Assembly: GCA_965228695.1 (NCBI GenBank)
Contig: CBDDIB010000001.1
Coordinates: 427,370 to 491,369, forward strand
Length of the DNA stretch: 64,000 nucleotides
Reading direction: 5' to 3'
DNA from: JAJFJD01 sp965228695
Lineage (GTDB): Bacteria > Pseudomonadota > Alphaproteobacteria > UBA8366
Both the position numbers and the translations under genes were made by a program. Below, piece by piece: positions 1-9,272 of this stretch; position 1 is the stretch's first letter; each line of letters opens with the position of its first letter. The notes beneath the pieces are model-generated. The model was not told the DNA's origin, searched no databases, and saw only the letters and a program-made list of their open reading frames with translations.

Positions 1-855
1 CCCTCCTATGGCGAGCCCGGCGGCGGAACCGACCGCGGCGCCCGCGCCGAGTTGCGGCGCACCGGAGACCAGGCCGGCGGCGATGCCAGGTCCGAAGATG
101 CCAAGCATGAAAATCGCCAGCGCGCCGAGGACGGTCGAGAGCGCCTGTTCGATGGTGATCTCGTCGCCCGCAAAGGACGCGGCGAACGATCCGAACAGCG
201 TGGAGCCAATGCCGACGATGACGGCGAGCACCATCAGCTTGATGCCGGCCGCGACCACGTTGCCGAGCACCCGCTCCGCAAGAAACGCCGTCTTGCCCCA
301 GAGCGCGAAGGGAACGAGGACGAAGCCCGCGAGTGTCGTCAGCTTGAACTCGAGAATGGTGATGAAGAGCTGGATGGCGAGAATGAAGAAAGCGAGCAGC
401 ACGATGATCCACGCCACCATCAGCACCGCGATCTGAACGAAGTTCTCGAAGAAGGCGATCGGCCCGATTAGCTCTTTCATCTCTCTCAGAAGCGGATCGG
501 CGGCGACAAAGCCCGTGTTGGCGACGAAGCCCGGCCGCATCAGGTCGTCGGCCGTGATCGGAGAATTGCTCGCCCGCAACCCTAGTCCCGCAAACGAGTC
601 AAAGATGACATCGGCGAGGAAGGAGAAGTTGTTCAGGATGAACGCGAAGGCGCCGACATAGAGCACCTTCTTGATGAGAGCGGGAATAACCGACTTGTCG
701 TCGGAGAGTGCCCAGAACAAGCCGGCGAGCGTGATGTCGATGCCGATCAGGATCGTCGTCAGGAACGCAACGTCCGGCCCGAGGAATCCGAAGCCGGAGT
801 CGATGTATCTGACGAAAGTCTCCGTGAACTGATCGATGACGCCGACATCATCCAT
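1..855 (-). CDS. trbL: TrbL, conjugal transfer membrane protein (partial, C-terminus off window)
   Basis: The gene reads leftwards from an ATG at 853-855 and stays open to base 1, so 285 codons are present and the C-terminus lies outside. The product has several long hydrophobic segments (about residues 25-50, 60-80 and 135-230), then a Gly/Ala-rich tail beginning, as in TrbL/VirB6-family polytopic inner-membrane proteins of the P-type mating channel. It starts 18 nt after the trbJ stop and is the last gene of the visible trb run (B-C-D-E-unknown-J-L), the canonical order. Family assignment rests on topology plus position; trbF, trbG and trbI would be expected further left. Confidence 0.85.
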   Translation of the reverse strand, partial: MDDVGVIDQFTETFVRYIDSGFGFLGPDVAFLTTILIGIDITLAGLFWALSDDKSVIPALIKKVLYVGAFAFILNNFSFLADVIFDSFAGLGLRASNSPITADDLMRPGFVANTGFVAADPLLREMKELIGPIAFFENFVQIAVLMVAWIIVLLAFFILAIQLFITILEFKLTTLAGFVLVPFALWGKTAFLAERVLGNVVAAGIKLMVLAVIVGIGSTLFGSFAASFAGDEITIEQALSTVLGALAIFMLGIFGPGIAAGLVSGAPQLGAGAAVGSAAGLAIGG

Positions 856-873
856 TGCGCGTATCCCTAAGCC

Positions 874-1599
874 CTAGCGGCTGTAGCTGCTGCCATCGCC
901 CATGAAGCGCGCGAAGCGAGCGCGGGCCTGTTCGCGGGCGGCAATGGCGCTAGCGCTCTCCAGCGCGTCGGCACGGGCGGAGGCGGCAAGCAAGCTCTGG
1001 AGCTGCATCGATTGCTTCGCGGCCAGCGCGGTCAGTTGATTGCCGGCCTGAACCGCCTGCAGATTGCCGACCGCGCCCTGGCTCTCGGCGACCAGCCGGT
1101 CGAGGACGAAAGTGTCGGTGCGCACCTGGCCCACCACCTCCGCCTGGACTTCGAGGCTGTGCTGGAACCCGCCGCGCGCGAGCCGCCATGCCTCCTGCGC
1201 GTCCTGGACGATCTGGGAGTTGGAGACGGCCGCGTCATACTCTTCGGGAAACAGCCGGCGATAAGTGCTGTCGATAGCCGAGACCTGATAGGCGATGCCT
1301 TGCGCGTTCCGGATCAACGTATCGACCTGGCGCAAGGAGGCTTGCAGGTCCCCGGCCACCGAGGTCGGCAGGCTGGCGAGGTTCTGCGCCTGGTTGACCA
1401 GCATCTGCGCCTCGTTGGCGAGCTGATTGATCTGGTTGTTGATCTGGATGAGCGCGCGGACCGCCTGCATGAGATTCTGCCCGAAATTAGCGCCGTCGAA
1501 GACGGCGATTGCCTGCGCGGGCGGTACCGTCACGTTCATACCCGCCAAACCGAGCGCCAATGCGGCGCAGGCGGAGAGAAGTTTCCTTTTGGGAGTCAT
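874..1599 (-). CDS. trbJ: TrbJ, periplasmic conjugal transfer protein
   Basis: The product is 241 aa. I chose the Met at 1599 because it is followed directly by a signal peptide (MTPKRK, hydrophobic core, PAQA cleavage site near residue 30); an upstream in-frame Met would add nine unrelated residues before the basic n-region. The mature part is a long Gln/Ala/Asn-rich helical protein with a QINNQINQL heptad-like stretch, typical of TrbJ/VirB5-like pilus-associated proteins. The 5' end overlaps the end of the preceding exported protein by 4 nt, which indicates translational coupling inside the trb operon. Role in the family: periplasmic component of the P-type mating channel. Confidence 0.88.
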   Translation of the reverse strand: MTPKRKLLSACAALALGLAGMNVTVPPAQAIAVFDGANFGQNLMQAVRALIQINNQINQLANEAQMLVNQAQNLASLPTSVAGDLQASLRQVDTLIRNAQGIAYQVSAIDSTYRRLFPEEYDAAVSNSQIVQDAQEAWRLARGGFQHSLEVQAEVVGQVRTDTFVLDRLVAESQGAVGNLQAVQAGNQLTALAAKQSMQLQSLLAASARADALESASAIAAREQARARFARFMGDGSSYSR

Positions 1600-2303
1600 C
1601 GTCCGTGGTCCTCCGTGTTGTCCCACGTCCAGCTCTCCCGGCCGTTGGCCAGGATCTCGACGCGGTAGTGGTAGGTGTTAAATTCACTGATGGCGGCGAC
1701 GGAAGCACCGAAGGGTCTCACACGGCCGGTTCCGAAGCCGTCATAAACGCCGTAGAAATGGCCATCGGCGTAGGTATCACCGAAGACGTAGCCGTCGGTG
1801 AAGTCGAGCGCGACGCCGCCATAGGCGACTTCGCTCACATCCGCGCTCAGTCCGATACGGGCGTGGCAACCTTCAAAGGTCGCGGATGCTATCCCGCCAT
1901 AGCCGCGCTGCAGGATGGCGCCGTCGCCCGGCCGGTTGGCCGCGGCGATCTCCGGAAAGTCGGTTTCGCCGCAATGGCCGCCGATCGAGGCGACGCGGAT
2001 TTCGTCCACATCCGGATGAAGCGGAATGCAGAGCGATCCGCGCGCGGTCGCAGCCTCGTCGTCGAGCCATTGGCGAATGGTCTCGCGGGCGTCGCGCTTA
2101 TTCCAGATATGCTCCCACGCCCCGCTGCAGGAGCGCGACACGGAAAGCCGCGCGTCGCCCCTGACGGTCATGACAGTCAAGAAAAAGCCGGGGCAATCGT
2201 CATCCCGCCAACAGTGCGGCCAACTCTCCTCAGCCATCGCCGGCGGCGCGGCCAGCACGACGGCGAGCGCGACCGCGCCCACCATCTCAAGCGGTGGTTT
2301 CAT
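1596..2303 (-). CDS. exported protein of unknown function inside the trb operon
   Basis: The product is 235 aa from the Met at 2303, which overlaps the end of trbE by 17 nt; a longer in-frame start at 2345 adds 14 residues ahead of the signal peptide. An N-terminal signal peptide (PPLEMVGAVALAVVLAAPPAMA) ends near residue 25. The mature protein has cysteines that could form disulfides (WPHCWRDDDCPGF, SRSCSGAW, GSLCIP, GGHCGE, EGCHAR) and is rich in beta-prone Gly/Tyr stretches. I recognise no domain. Position between trbE and trbJ makes a role in, or hitch-hiking with, the mating channel likely; it does not resemble the small entry-exclusion lipoprotein TrbK, which lacks this size. Confidence 0.7.
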   Translation of the reverse strand: MKPPLEMVGAVALAVVLAAPPAMAEESWPHCWRDDDCPGFFLTVMTVRGDARLSVSRSCSGAWEHIWNKRDARETIRQWLDDEAATARGSLCIPLHPDVDEIRVASIGGHCGETDFPEIAAANRPGDGAILQRGYGGIASATFEGCHARIGLSADVSEVAYGGVALDFTDGYVFGDTYADGHFYGVYDGFGTGRVRPFGASVAAISEFNTYHYRVEILANGRESWTWDNTEDHGR

Positions 2304-4776
2304 GAAAGGTCTCCTTTGTCTGCTCGGTGATGTGCTGAAGTTCATCGGGCACGATTAGGTCGGCGGCCCAATCGAGGCCCTTGGCGCGCAGCCATGAGTC
2401 CGCGAACTCGTCTTCGCCGTGGGCGGCGATCAGCTCGGTCATCAAGGCTTGGTCGGGCTTGGTGCTGGCGCCGGTGAAGGCGAGCGCGACGGGTCCGAGA
2501 CCGAGCTCGAACAGCCGATTGCCCTTTCGCGACTGGAAGTAGTAGTCACGCTTTTCCACGGCGCTGGCGATGATCTCGATCTGGCGGTTATTGAGCCCGA
2601 AGGCTTCGTAAACCGCCTTCGCCTGCGGTTCGATCGCCCGGTCGTTCGGCAGAAATATCCGGCTGGGGCAGCTCTCGATGATCGCCGGCGCGATGGAACT
2701 GCCGGCGATGTCCGACAGGCCTTGCGTCGCGAAGACCACGGAGACGTTCTGCTTACGGAGCGTCTTCAGCCATTCACGGATGCGCGCGGCAAACGCCGGG
2801 TTGTCGAGAAAGAGCCAGGCCTCATCGAGGATCAGAAGCGACGGCCGCCCGTCGAAACGGTCTTCGAGACGGTGAAAGAGATAGGTCAGCACCGGCAGCA
2901 CCGCGCCGGTCTCGTGCATCAGCTCTTCCATCTCGAAGCACTGGACGGCACTCAGCTTGAGCCGGTCGTCATCGGCGTCGAGCAGCCGGCCGTATGGGCC
3001 TTCGAGCGTGTAGGGCTGAAGCGCCTGGCGTAGCTCGCTTCGTTGCAGAAGAGTCGCGAGGCCGGTCAGCGTGCGTTCGGGCTGCGGCGCGGCGGCGAGA
3101 TTCGACAGTGCCGACCAGACCGCATCCTTGACTTCCGGCGTGACCGCGACGCCTTCGTGGGCGAGAAGCCCGAGCACCCAGTCTTGCGCGAAGGACTGCT
3201 CCGCCGTCAGATCGATCCTGGCGAGCGGCTGGAAGGCGAGCGCGTCCTTAACACCTTCCGTAGCGGCGCCTAGATCGAACCAGTCGCCGCCCATGCCGAG
3301 AACCGCGGCACGCGCCGAACAGCCCTTGTCGAACAGGGTGATCTGCGCGTCCGGGTAACGCCGAAACTGTAGCGCGATCATCGACAGCAGCACTGATTTG
3401 CCGGCGCCGGTCGGGCCGACCACCAGCGTATGGCCGACATCGCCGATATGGGTGACCAGCCGAAACGGCGTGGTGCCGTTCGTCCGCACCGTGAGGAGCG
3501 GTGGACCGTCCAGATGGTCGTTGCGCGCCGGCCCAGCCCAAGTAGCGGAGAGCGGCATGAGATGGGCGAGATTGAGCGTGTTGATCGGCGCCTGTCGGAC
3601 ATTGGCGTAGACGTGGCCGGGCAGCGACGACAACCAGGCTTCGACCGCGTTGGCGCTCTCCTCGATGGTCGCGAAGCCGCGCCCGTCAATGACGCGCTGG
3701 ACGGCGCGCACTTTCTCGCGGACGGCGCCCGCATCTTTGTCCCAGACAATGAAGGTGGTCGTGACATAGCCGTAGGCGACCAGATCGGCGCCGAGCTCCT
3801 GGAGCGCCATGTCGGCGTCTTCGGTCTTGTTGTCGGCGTCCGTATCGACAAGCACCGACTGTTCGTTGGTCATTACCTCCTTGATGATGGCGGCGATCGA
3901 TTTGCGCTTGGCGAACCATTGCCGTCGAAAGCGCTTGATCACCTTCTCTGCCGCTGCCTTGTCGAGCGGCAGGAAGCGCGTCATCCAGCGGTACTCGAAA
4001 CCGAGATGATTGAGGGCGTCGAGCAGCCCCGGCGTGGTCGAACCCGGAAAGCCGAGCACGGTCAGGGCGCGCAGGTGGGCGTCGCCCAGCATCGGCGCCA
4101 ACCCGCCGGTCAGCGAGGTGTCGACCAGGACCGCATCGAGATAGACAGGAATCTCGGGCGCCACGATCGGATGCCGATTGTTCGAGATGCAGTTGTGCAG
4201 ATAGGTCAGCGTTTCTTCATCGGAGAGCGGCGCGACCTCCGGCATGAGCTGACCCAGGAGATCGAGCGCTCGATCCGTCTGCTGAACGAAGGCGTCGAGA
4301 TGGTCGCGGTAGTCGGAACCGGGCCGGCCCCGACCCGGACGTGTGTCCCCGCCTTCAACCAGCATGCCTTCCATGCGGCCGATGTTTTCGGCAGGCGGCA
4401 GATAGACGAAGGTCAGCACGTAGGCGCTCTCGAAAAGCACACTCGACTCCTCGAACGCCGCACGTCGTTCTTCGTCCACGAGCAGCGAGACCGGATCAGG
4501 AAAGTCGGACGCCGGATAATCGCGCGCGGCGTGGCGTTCGGCCTCGAAGAACAACGCCCAGTTCGAGCCGAAGCGGCGCAGCACGTTGTTGATCCGCGCG
4601 CAGGTGCCGATAAGCTCGGCTTCGGTGGCGCTCTCGAGGTCGGGACCGCGGAAGCGCGCCGAGCGCTGGAAGCTGCCGTCCTTGTTGAGAACGACGCCCG
4701 GCGCCACGAGGCAGGCCCAGGGCAGATAGTCGGCCAGCAGCGCCGGGCGCTTTCTATATTCGGCCAAGCTCAACAT
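2287..4776 (-). CDS. trbE: TrbE, VirB4-type conjugation ATPase
   Basis: The product is 829 aa starting at MLSLAEYRKRP; 33 more codons are open upstream but overlap trbD and lack family-like sequence. The N-terminal half is the VirB4 N-domain (PLLADYLPWACLV, residues 12-25). The ATPase half has Walker A GPTGAGKS at residues 454-461 and Walker B LLILDEAW at 647-654, followed by ATQGLSDI, a VirB4 signature. It energises pilus biogenesis and substrate transfer at the inner membrane. The start overlaps trbD by 7 nt. Length matches TrbE proteins (about 810-850 aa). Confidence 0.95.
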   Translation of the reverse strand: MLSLAEYRKRPALLADYLPWACLVAPGVVLNKDGSFQRSARFRGPDLESATEAELIGTCARINNVLRRFGSNWALFFEAERHAARDYPASDFPDPVSLLVDEERRAAFEESSVLFESAYVLTFVYLPPAENIGRMEGMLVEGGDTRPGRGRPGSDYRDHLDAFVQQTDRALDLLGQLMPEVAPLSDEETLTYLHNCISNNRHPIVAPEIPVYLDAVLVDTSLTGGLAPMLGDAHLRALTVLGFPGSTTPGLLDALNHLGFEYRWMTRFLPLDKAAAEKVIKRFRRQWFAKRKSIAAIIKEVMTNEQSVLVDTDADNKTEDADMALQELGADLVAYGYVTTTFIVWDKDAGAVREKVRAVQRVIDGRGFATIEESANAVEAWLSSLPGHVYANVRQAPINTLNLAHLMPLSATWAGPARNDHLDGPPLLTVRTNGTTPFRLVTHIGDVGHTLVVGPTGAGKSVLLSMIALQFRRYPDAQITLFDKGCSARAAVLGMGGDWFDLGAATEGVKDALAFQPLARIDLTAEQSFAQDWVLGLLAHEGVAVTPEVKDAVWSALSNLAAAPQPERTLTGLATLLQRSELRQALQPYTLEGPYGRLLDADDDRLKLSAVQCFEMEELMHETGAVLPVLTYLFHRLEDRFDGRPSLLILDEAWLFLDNPAFAARIREWLKTLRKQNVSVVFATQGLSDIAGSSIAPAIIESCPSRIFLPNDRAIEPQAKAVYEAFGLNNRQIEIIASAVEKRDYYFQSRKGNRLFELGLGPVALAFTGASTKPDQALMTELIAAHGEDEFADSWLRAKGLDWAADLIVPDELQHITEQTKETFHETTA

Positions 4777-5057
4777 CCGAGATGCCCCTTGTGGCGAATG
4801 TGCCGGACCAGCACTTCCATGAAGCTCGGGTCTTTCTTGGCGGCATAGACAGCAGCGCCATGGCCGACGATCCACACGATGAGTCCCGCCAGCCAGAGCT
4901 GAAGACCCAAGCCCAACGCGGCGGCGAGCGTGCCGTTGAAGATTGCCACTCCCCGCGGCGCACCGCCCATCAGGATCGGTTCGGTCAGCGCCCGGTGCAG
5001 CGGGATCTCGAAGCCCTCGATGTGACCGGCAACGCTCATGCGATGAGAGCCCGTCAT
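4770..5057 (-). CDS. trbD: TrbD, VirB3-like inner-membrane protein
   Basis: The product is 95 aa and begins with a conserved soluble segment (EGFEIPLHRALTEPILMGG, residues 14-32) characteristic of TrbD/VirB3, followed by one or two membrane segments (about 38-70, rich in Leu/Ala/Val) and a short basic tail. A second Met at residue 7 (5039) is an alternative start. The stop overlaps trbE and the start overlaps trbC by 4 nt, so the three are translationally coupled. VirB3-like proteins partner VirB4-type ATPases at the inner membrane, which fits the neighbour. Confidence 0.9.
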   Translation of the reverse strand: MTGSHRMSVAGHIEGFEIPLHRALTEPILMGGAPRGVAIFNGTLAAALGLGLQLWLAGLIVWIVGHGAAVYAAKKDPSFMEVLVRHIRHKGHLGC

Positions 5058-5404
5058 GCTATGACCGCTCCGCCGCCGAAGGAGAAGAAGGACAGGAAGA
5101 AGCTCGTTGCGGCAAAGGCGATGGAGAGCCCGAAGACGATCTGGATCAGTCGCCGGAACCCACCGCTCGACTCACCGAAGGCGAGCGACAGACCGGTGAT
5201 GACGATGACGATCACGGCGATGATGCGGGCGACGGGACCTTCGATCGATTCCAGGATCGCCGTAAGCGGCGCCTCCCAGGGCATGCCGGAGCCGGCCGCA
5301 TGGGCGGGATCGGCGCCGGCAACCACGGTGCCAATCAGAAGACCGAGACAGGCTGCCTGCCGGGCGGAAAAGCAGAAGCGAAGATCGGAGGCGATTGGAT
5401 TCAT
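5054..5404 (-). CDS. trbC: TrbC, conjugative pilin precursor
   Basis: The 116-aa product has a long leader (residues 1-36, ending DPAHA), then MPWEAPL and two hydrophobic stretches (about 60-77, VARIIAVIVIVITGLSLAF, and 87-106) joined by a short loop GESSGGFRR, the VirB2/TrbC pilin layout. TrbC pilins are processed at both ends and cyclised; a TraF-type peptidase is encoded at 22369-22884 in this window, consistent with that pathway. It lies 16 nt downstream of trbB. Confidence 0.9.
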   Translation of the reverse strand: MNPIASDLRFCFSARQAACLGLLIGTVVAGADPAHAAGSGMPWEAPLTAILESIEGPVARIIAVIVIVITGLSLAFGESSGGFRRLIQIVFGLSIAFAATSFFLSFFSFGGGAVIA

Positions 5405-5420
5405 GGGCGTCTCCTTGAAA

Positions 5421-6401
5421 TCAGGCGGTTGGAACGAGTTGGATCGGGGTCAGCGGCTTGAGGCGGTAGTCGCCGTCCGAGGCGAGGCCTTCAAGCGCGG
5501 CGACGGTTTCGACGCGACGCGCCGACCCGCGCCCTTTGAGAAAGACAATGATGTCGATCGCCTCGGCGATCAGCCGGCGCGGGACCGTCACCACCGCTTC
5601 CTGGATGAGCTGTTCAAGCCGGTAGAGGCCGGCATGGGCGGAGTTGGCGTGCAGCGTGGTGATCCCGCCGGGATGGCCCGTGTTCCAGGCTTTGAGCATG
5701 TCGAGCGCCTCCGGCCCCCGCACCTCGCCGACGATGATACGGTCGGGTCGGAGCCTCAGCGTCGAGCGCACCAGATCGGCGAGCGCAGCGACGCCGGGCT
5801 TGGTCCGCAGGCTGACGCAATCCACCGCCGCGCAGTGGAGCTCGCGCGTGTCCTCGATCAGGATCACCCGGTCGCCGCTCGCGGCAACCTCTGCGAGGAG
5901 CGCATTGACCAGCGTGGTCTTGCCAGAGCTGGTGCCGCCCACGGCGACGATGTTTTTTTGCGCTTCGACAGCTTCCTGGAGCGCTTTCGCCTGGAGCGGC
6001 GTCATGATCTGGGCGTCGACATAGTCGGAGAGCCGGTAGAGCACTCTCGCCGGCTTACGGATCGCGAAGCACGGGCTTGGCGAGACCGGTGGCAACAGGC
6101 CTTCGAACCGTTCTCCGGTTTCCGGAAGCTCTGCCGATACGACCGGGCGGTCGCGGTGGCACTCCTGTCCGATATGACTGGCGACCAGCCGGATAATCCG
6201 CTCGGCCTCGGACGCCTCAAGCCGGTCGCCGGTGTCGATGCGCCCGTCGCCATGGCGGTCGATCCAAAGCCGTCCGTCGGGGTTGACCATCACCTCGATC
6301 ACGGCCGGATCGGTAAGCGCGGTTGCGATCGCGGGTCCCATGGCGGTGCGCAGCATCGTCCGTTGCCGGTCGAGCGTCGTGGGATTGAAACGGTCACTCA
6401 T
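5421..6401 (-). CDS. trbB: TrbB, VirB11-type traffic ATPase
   Basis: The product is 326 aa from the ATG at 6401 (MSDRFNPTTL); 23 further upstream codons run through the preceding gene and are not family-like. Walker A is GGTSSGKTT at residues 155-163, an Asp box is IIVGEVRGPEALD near 222-234, and the His box is GHPGGITTLHA around 242-252, all hallmarks of VirB11/TrbB secretion ATPases. These form hexamers at the inner face of the mating channel. The start overlaps the CopG-like gene by 8 nt. Confidence 0.95.
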   Translation of the reverse strand: MSDRFNPTTLDRQRTMLRTAMGPAIATALTDPAVIEVMVNPDGRLWIDRHGDGRIDTGDRLEASEAERIIRLVASHIGQECHRDRPVVSAELPETGERFEGLLPPVSPSPCFAIRKPARVLYRLSDYVDAQIMTPLQAKALQEAVEAQKNIVAVGGTSSGKTTLVNALLAEVAASGDRVILIEDTRELHCAAVDCVSLRTKPGVAALADLVRSTLRLRPDRIIVGEVRGPEALDMLKAWNTGHPGGITTLHANSAHAGLYRLEQLIQEAVVTVPRRLIAEAIDIIVFLKGRGSARRVETVAALEGLASDGDYRLKPLTPIQLVPTA

Positions 6402-6915
6402 CGTCTGCTTCCCCCAGGTCGCTGCCGTTCCCGGCACCGCCGTTGGGAGACGAGACCGCCTTTGCGGCACGGAGCGCGTCGATCTCGGCTTCGGTGAAGA
6501 AGTCGCTCTCGCTGGGCGCGACCTCTTCGAGGACGTCGCGGATCATCGATTTGCCGCCCGCCAGACGACGGCCGAGCTGCGCCACGAAGAACTCGAAGCG
6601 CTCCTTGCCGAGCGGGCGGGCAGCGTCCTGCTCCGCTTCGGGCAATGGCGGCGTGATCGTCAGGTAGTAGCGCACGAAGAGCGCCAGACTTTCGGAAACG
6701 ATCGTCTGATCCCGTTCGAGGCGATCCAACTGACGGGACAAGCGATCGAGCCGCCGGACGATGGCCGCGTCGCGCTGATCGTCGCGCTCCGGCGACAGGA
6801 AGGCGGCGAGCGCCGCATCGGTGATGGCGGATTTCGAGGCGCCCGGCCGCCGGGCCGCCACGCCGAGCCGTTGATCCACCTGATCGGAGAGATAGACGCA
6901 GAGACGGGGTTTCAT
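6394..6915 (-). CDS. CopG-like ribbon-helix-helix regulator of the transfer operon
   Basis: The product is 173 aa. The first 45 residues (MKPRLCVYLSDQVDQRL through ITDAALAAFL) match a short beta strand followed by two helices, the ribbon-helix-helix fold of CopG/Arc-type DNA-binding proteins. The rest is helical with Arg/Asp/Leu heptads (residues 50-80, likely coiled coil) and an acidic, disordered C-terminus. A CopG-family gene between traG and trbB is a standard feature of alphaproteobacterial ICE transfer operons. It overlaps trbB by 8 nt and lies 14 nt after traG, so it is probably autoregulatory for the operon; this is inference. Confidence 0.8.
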   Translation of the reverse strand: MKPRLCVYLSDQVDQRLGVAARRPGASKSAITDAALAAFLSPERDDQRDAAIVRRLDRLSRQLDRLERDQTIVSESLALFVRYYLTITPPLPEAEQDAARPLGKERFEFFVAQLGRRLAGGKSMIRDVLEEVAPSESDFFTEAEIDALRAAKAVSSPNGGAGNGSDLGEADDE

Positions 6916-6929
6916 GGGCAGCGCCTCCT

Positions 6930-8984
6930 CTAGAAGCTCGGGATCAGGTCGTCGTCGGCCTGATCCCCCATTCCGTTATTGAGGGCATGGGCGCGCCGGA
7001 CGGTCGCGGCGTTGCGGGCGAGCTGGTCCACCCGCCGTGCATCGGCGGGATCGAACTCGTCATCGACCAGCCCCGCATCCGGCGCGCGTTCGGGCCGGTG
7101 CTTCGCGGGCGCTTCCTCCGGCAGCGCGGGATGGCGCTTGAGACCCCCTTCGTCGTCCTGCCCGCTGGAGACGAGCTCGGCCCAGGGCTTGATCAAATCG
7201 GCGTGGGGCGTACGCACTTGTCCTGACCAGTCGTCGGTGCGGGATGGCGGACGGTCCGCATAGGGACCATCCCCAGAATCCGACTTTGGCAGGCCCGGTG
7301 GGGGGCACACCCGGCCCGTGAAGTTGGCGTCCTCGAAATAACGCAGCTTCCTGGCGCGGATCGGCGGCTGGCCGGAGACCATGACAATCTCCTCGTCCGC
7401 CGGAAGCTGCATCACCTCGCCGGGGGTCAGCAGTTGGCGCGCCGTCTCTTGACGCGAGACCATGACATGCGCCAGCCACGGCGCGAGCCGGTGGCCGGCA
7501 TAGTTGCGCTGGGCGCGGAGTTCCGTCGCGGTGCCAAGCGAGTCCGAGATGCGCTTGGCCGTGCGCTCGTCGTTCGAGGCGAACGCGACCCGGACATGGC
7601 AATTGTCGAGAATGGCGTTGTTCTCGCCATAGGCCTTGGAGATCTGGTTGAGCGACTGCGCGACCAGAAAGCTGCGGATTCCGTAACCTGCCTTGTAGGC
7701 GAGCGCGCTCTCGAAGAAGTCGAGCCGCCCGAGCGCGGGGAACTCATCGAGCATCATTAGGAGCTGGTGGCGGTGTTTCTGGTCAGGATCGCCCTGAAGG
7801 CGCTCGGTCAGCCGGCGGCCGATCTGGTTGAGCACGAGACGCACCAGCGGTTTGGTGCGTGACAGGTCCGAGGGCGGAATAACCAGGTAGAGCGAGACCG
7901 GACGTTCCGCGTCCATCAGATCGGTGATGCGCCAGTCGCAGGCGCTCGTGGTCTCCGCCACGGTCGGGTCGCGATAGAGCCCGAGGAAGGACATGGCGGT
8001 CGAGAGCACGCCCGACCGTTCGTTCTCGCTCTTGTTCAGAAGTTCGCGGGCGGCCTGCGCGACGACGGGATGGACCTGCGGATTGTCCTCCGTACCCAGA
8101 TGATTGGTGCTCATCATGACCCGGAGTGTCCGCTCGAAGGATCGCGAAGGGTCGGAGAGGAACGCCGCGACGCGGGCGAGCGTCTTCTCTTCTTCTGCGT
8201 AGAGGATGTGGAGGATCACGCCGACGAGGAGCGAGTGGCCCGTTTTCTCCCAGTGCGTCCGCCGCTCCAGACTGCCTTCGGGATCGACCAGAATGTCGGC
8301 GATGTTCTGGACGTCACGGACCTCGTTGCGGCCTTTGCGCACTTCCAGGAGCGGGTTGTATCTGGCGCTGGCTGGATCGGTCGGATTGAACAGCAGGCAG
8401 TGCGAGAACTTGGCCCGCCAGCCGGACGTGAGCTGCCAGTTCTCGCCTTTAATATCGTGGATGACGGCGGAATGCGGCCAACTCAGCAAGGTCGGGATGA
8501 CGAGTCCGACGCCCTTGCCGGATCGCGTCGGCGCGAAGCACATGATGTGCTCCGGCCCGTCATGGCGCAGATAGCGTCCTTTCAGACGCCCAAGAAAAAC
8601 GCCCGCGGGATCGAATAGCCCCGCCTTCTCGATCTCCGTCTTTGACGCCCAGCGCGACGAGCCGTAAGTGGTGACCAGCCGGTTTTGTCTCGCCCGCCAG
8701 AGCGATCCGATAATGGCGACGACGACGCCGAGGACGCCGCCCGCCGCCGCGATGGCGCCGGCTGTGTTGAAGATCGTCGGGGCATAAGCCTCATAGGCGT
8801 ACCACCACTCGAACACCCGCCACGGCAGATAGACCGGATAGTCGCCGATCGATACCCAAGCCGGGCCGAGACGCGGCTGATAACCGAGCTGCCCCGCCGT
8901 CCACTGCGTTGCGAACCAGACCGCACCGATCACAATCCCGAAAACGAGAAAAATTTGGCCAATAAGAAGCTTGGTTGGAGTCAT
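6930..8984 (-). CDS. traG: TraG, VirD4-type coupling protein
   Basis: The product is 684 aa from MTPTKLLIGQ; 16 open codons upstream were rejected because the membrane domain begins at this Met. Two N-terminal membrane segments (about residues 8-30 and 70-95) precede the cytoplasmic ATPase. Walker A is APTRSGKG at 151-158 and Walker B LLMMLDEFP at 408-416; the DLSRTKPLVRLVLNQIG and QSLNQISKAYG stretches are family signatures. It links the relaxosome to the mating channel. It is the first gene of the visible traG-trb operon. The C-terminal 80 residues are charged and probably disordered. Confidence 0.95.
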   Translation of the reverse strand: MTPTKLLIGQIFLVFGIVIGAVWFATQWTAGQLGYQPRLGPAWVSIGDYPVYLPWRVFEWWYAYEAYAPTIFNTAGAIAAAGGVLGVVVAIIGSLWRARQNRLVTTYGSSRWASKTEIEKAGLFDPAGVFLGRLKGRYLRHDGPEHIMCFAPTRSGKGVGLVIPTLLSWPHSAVIHDIKGENWQLTSGWRAKFSHCLLFNPTDPASARYNPLLEVRKGRNEVRDVQNIADILVDPEGSLERRTHWEKTGHSLLVGVILHILYAEEEKTLARVAAFLSDPSRSFERTLRVMMSTNHLGTEDNPQVHPVVAQAARELLNKSENERSGVLSTAMSFLGLYRDPTVAETTSACDWRITDLMDAERPVSLYLVIPPSDLSRTKPLVRLVLNQIGRRLTERLQGDPDQKHRHQLLMMLDEFPALGRLDFFESALAYKAGYGIRSFLVAQSLNQISKAYGENNAILDNCHVRVAFASNDERTAKRISDSLGTATELRAQRNYAGHRLAPWLAHVMVSRQETARQLLTPGEVMQLPADEEIVMVSGQPPIRARKLRYFEDANFTGRVCPPPGLPKSDSGDGPYADRPPSRTDDWSGQVRTPHADLIKPWAELVSSGQDDEGGLKRHPALPEEAPAKHRPERAPDAGLVDDEFDPADARRVDQLARNAATVRRAHALNNGMGDQADDDLIPSF

Positions 8985-9272
8985 CGATCTCTTGCCGCTT
9001 TGTTCGAGCAAAACGCCCGTTGCAGTCGGCAAAAGATCGCGGTGAAATCAGCTTTTAATCAATGAAGTAACTTCCAAGGTGATCCAAGTGTTCATAAATG
9101 AAGAAGCAAGCGCCAGTTAAGGCAAAGATCAGCAAAGATCATCCGGACTTATTTTTAGAGGACGGAACCGCTATGATCTTGGATGGAGTTGGATCGAAGC
9201 GATGGCGTGTCGCGAAAAGCGCGCAAACGCTGTCTGATGGGGCATTCGCGGGGGCTGAAAAGGAGATGATCC

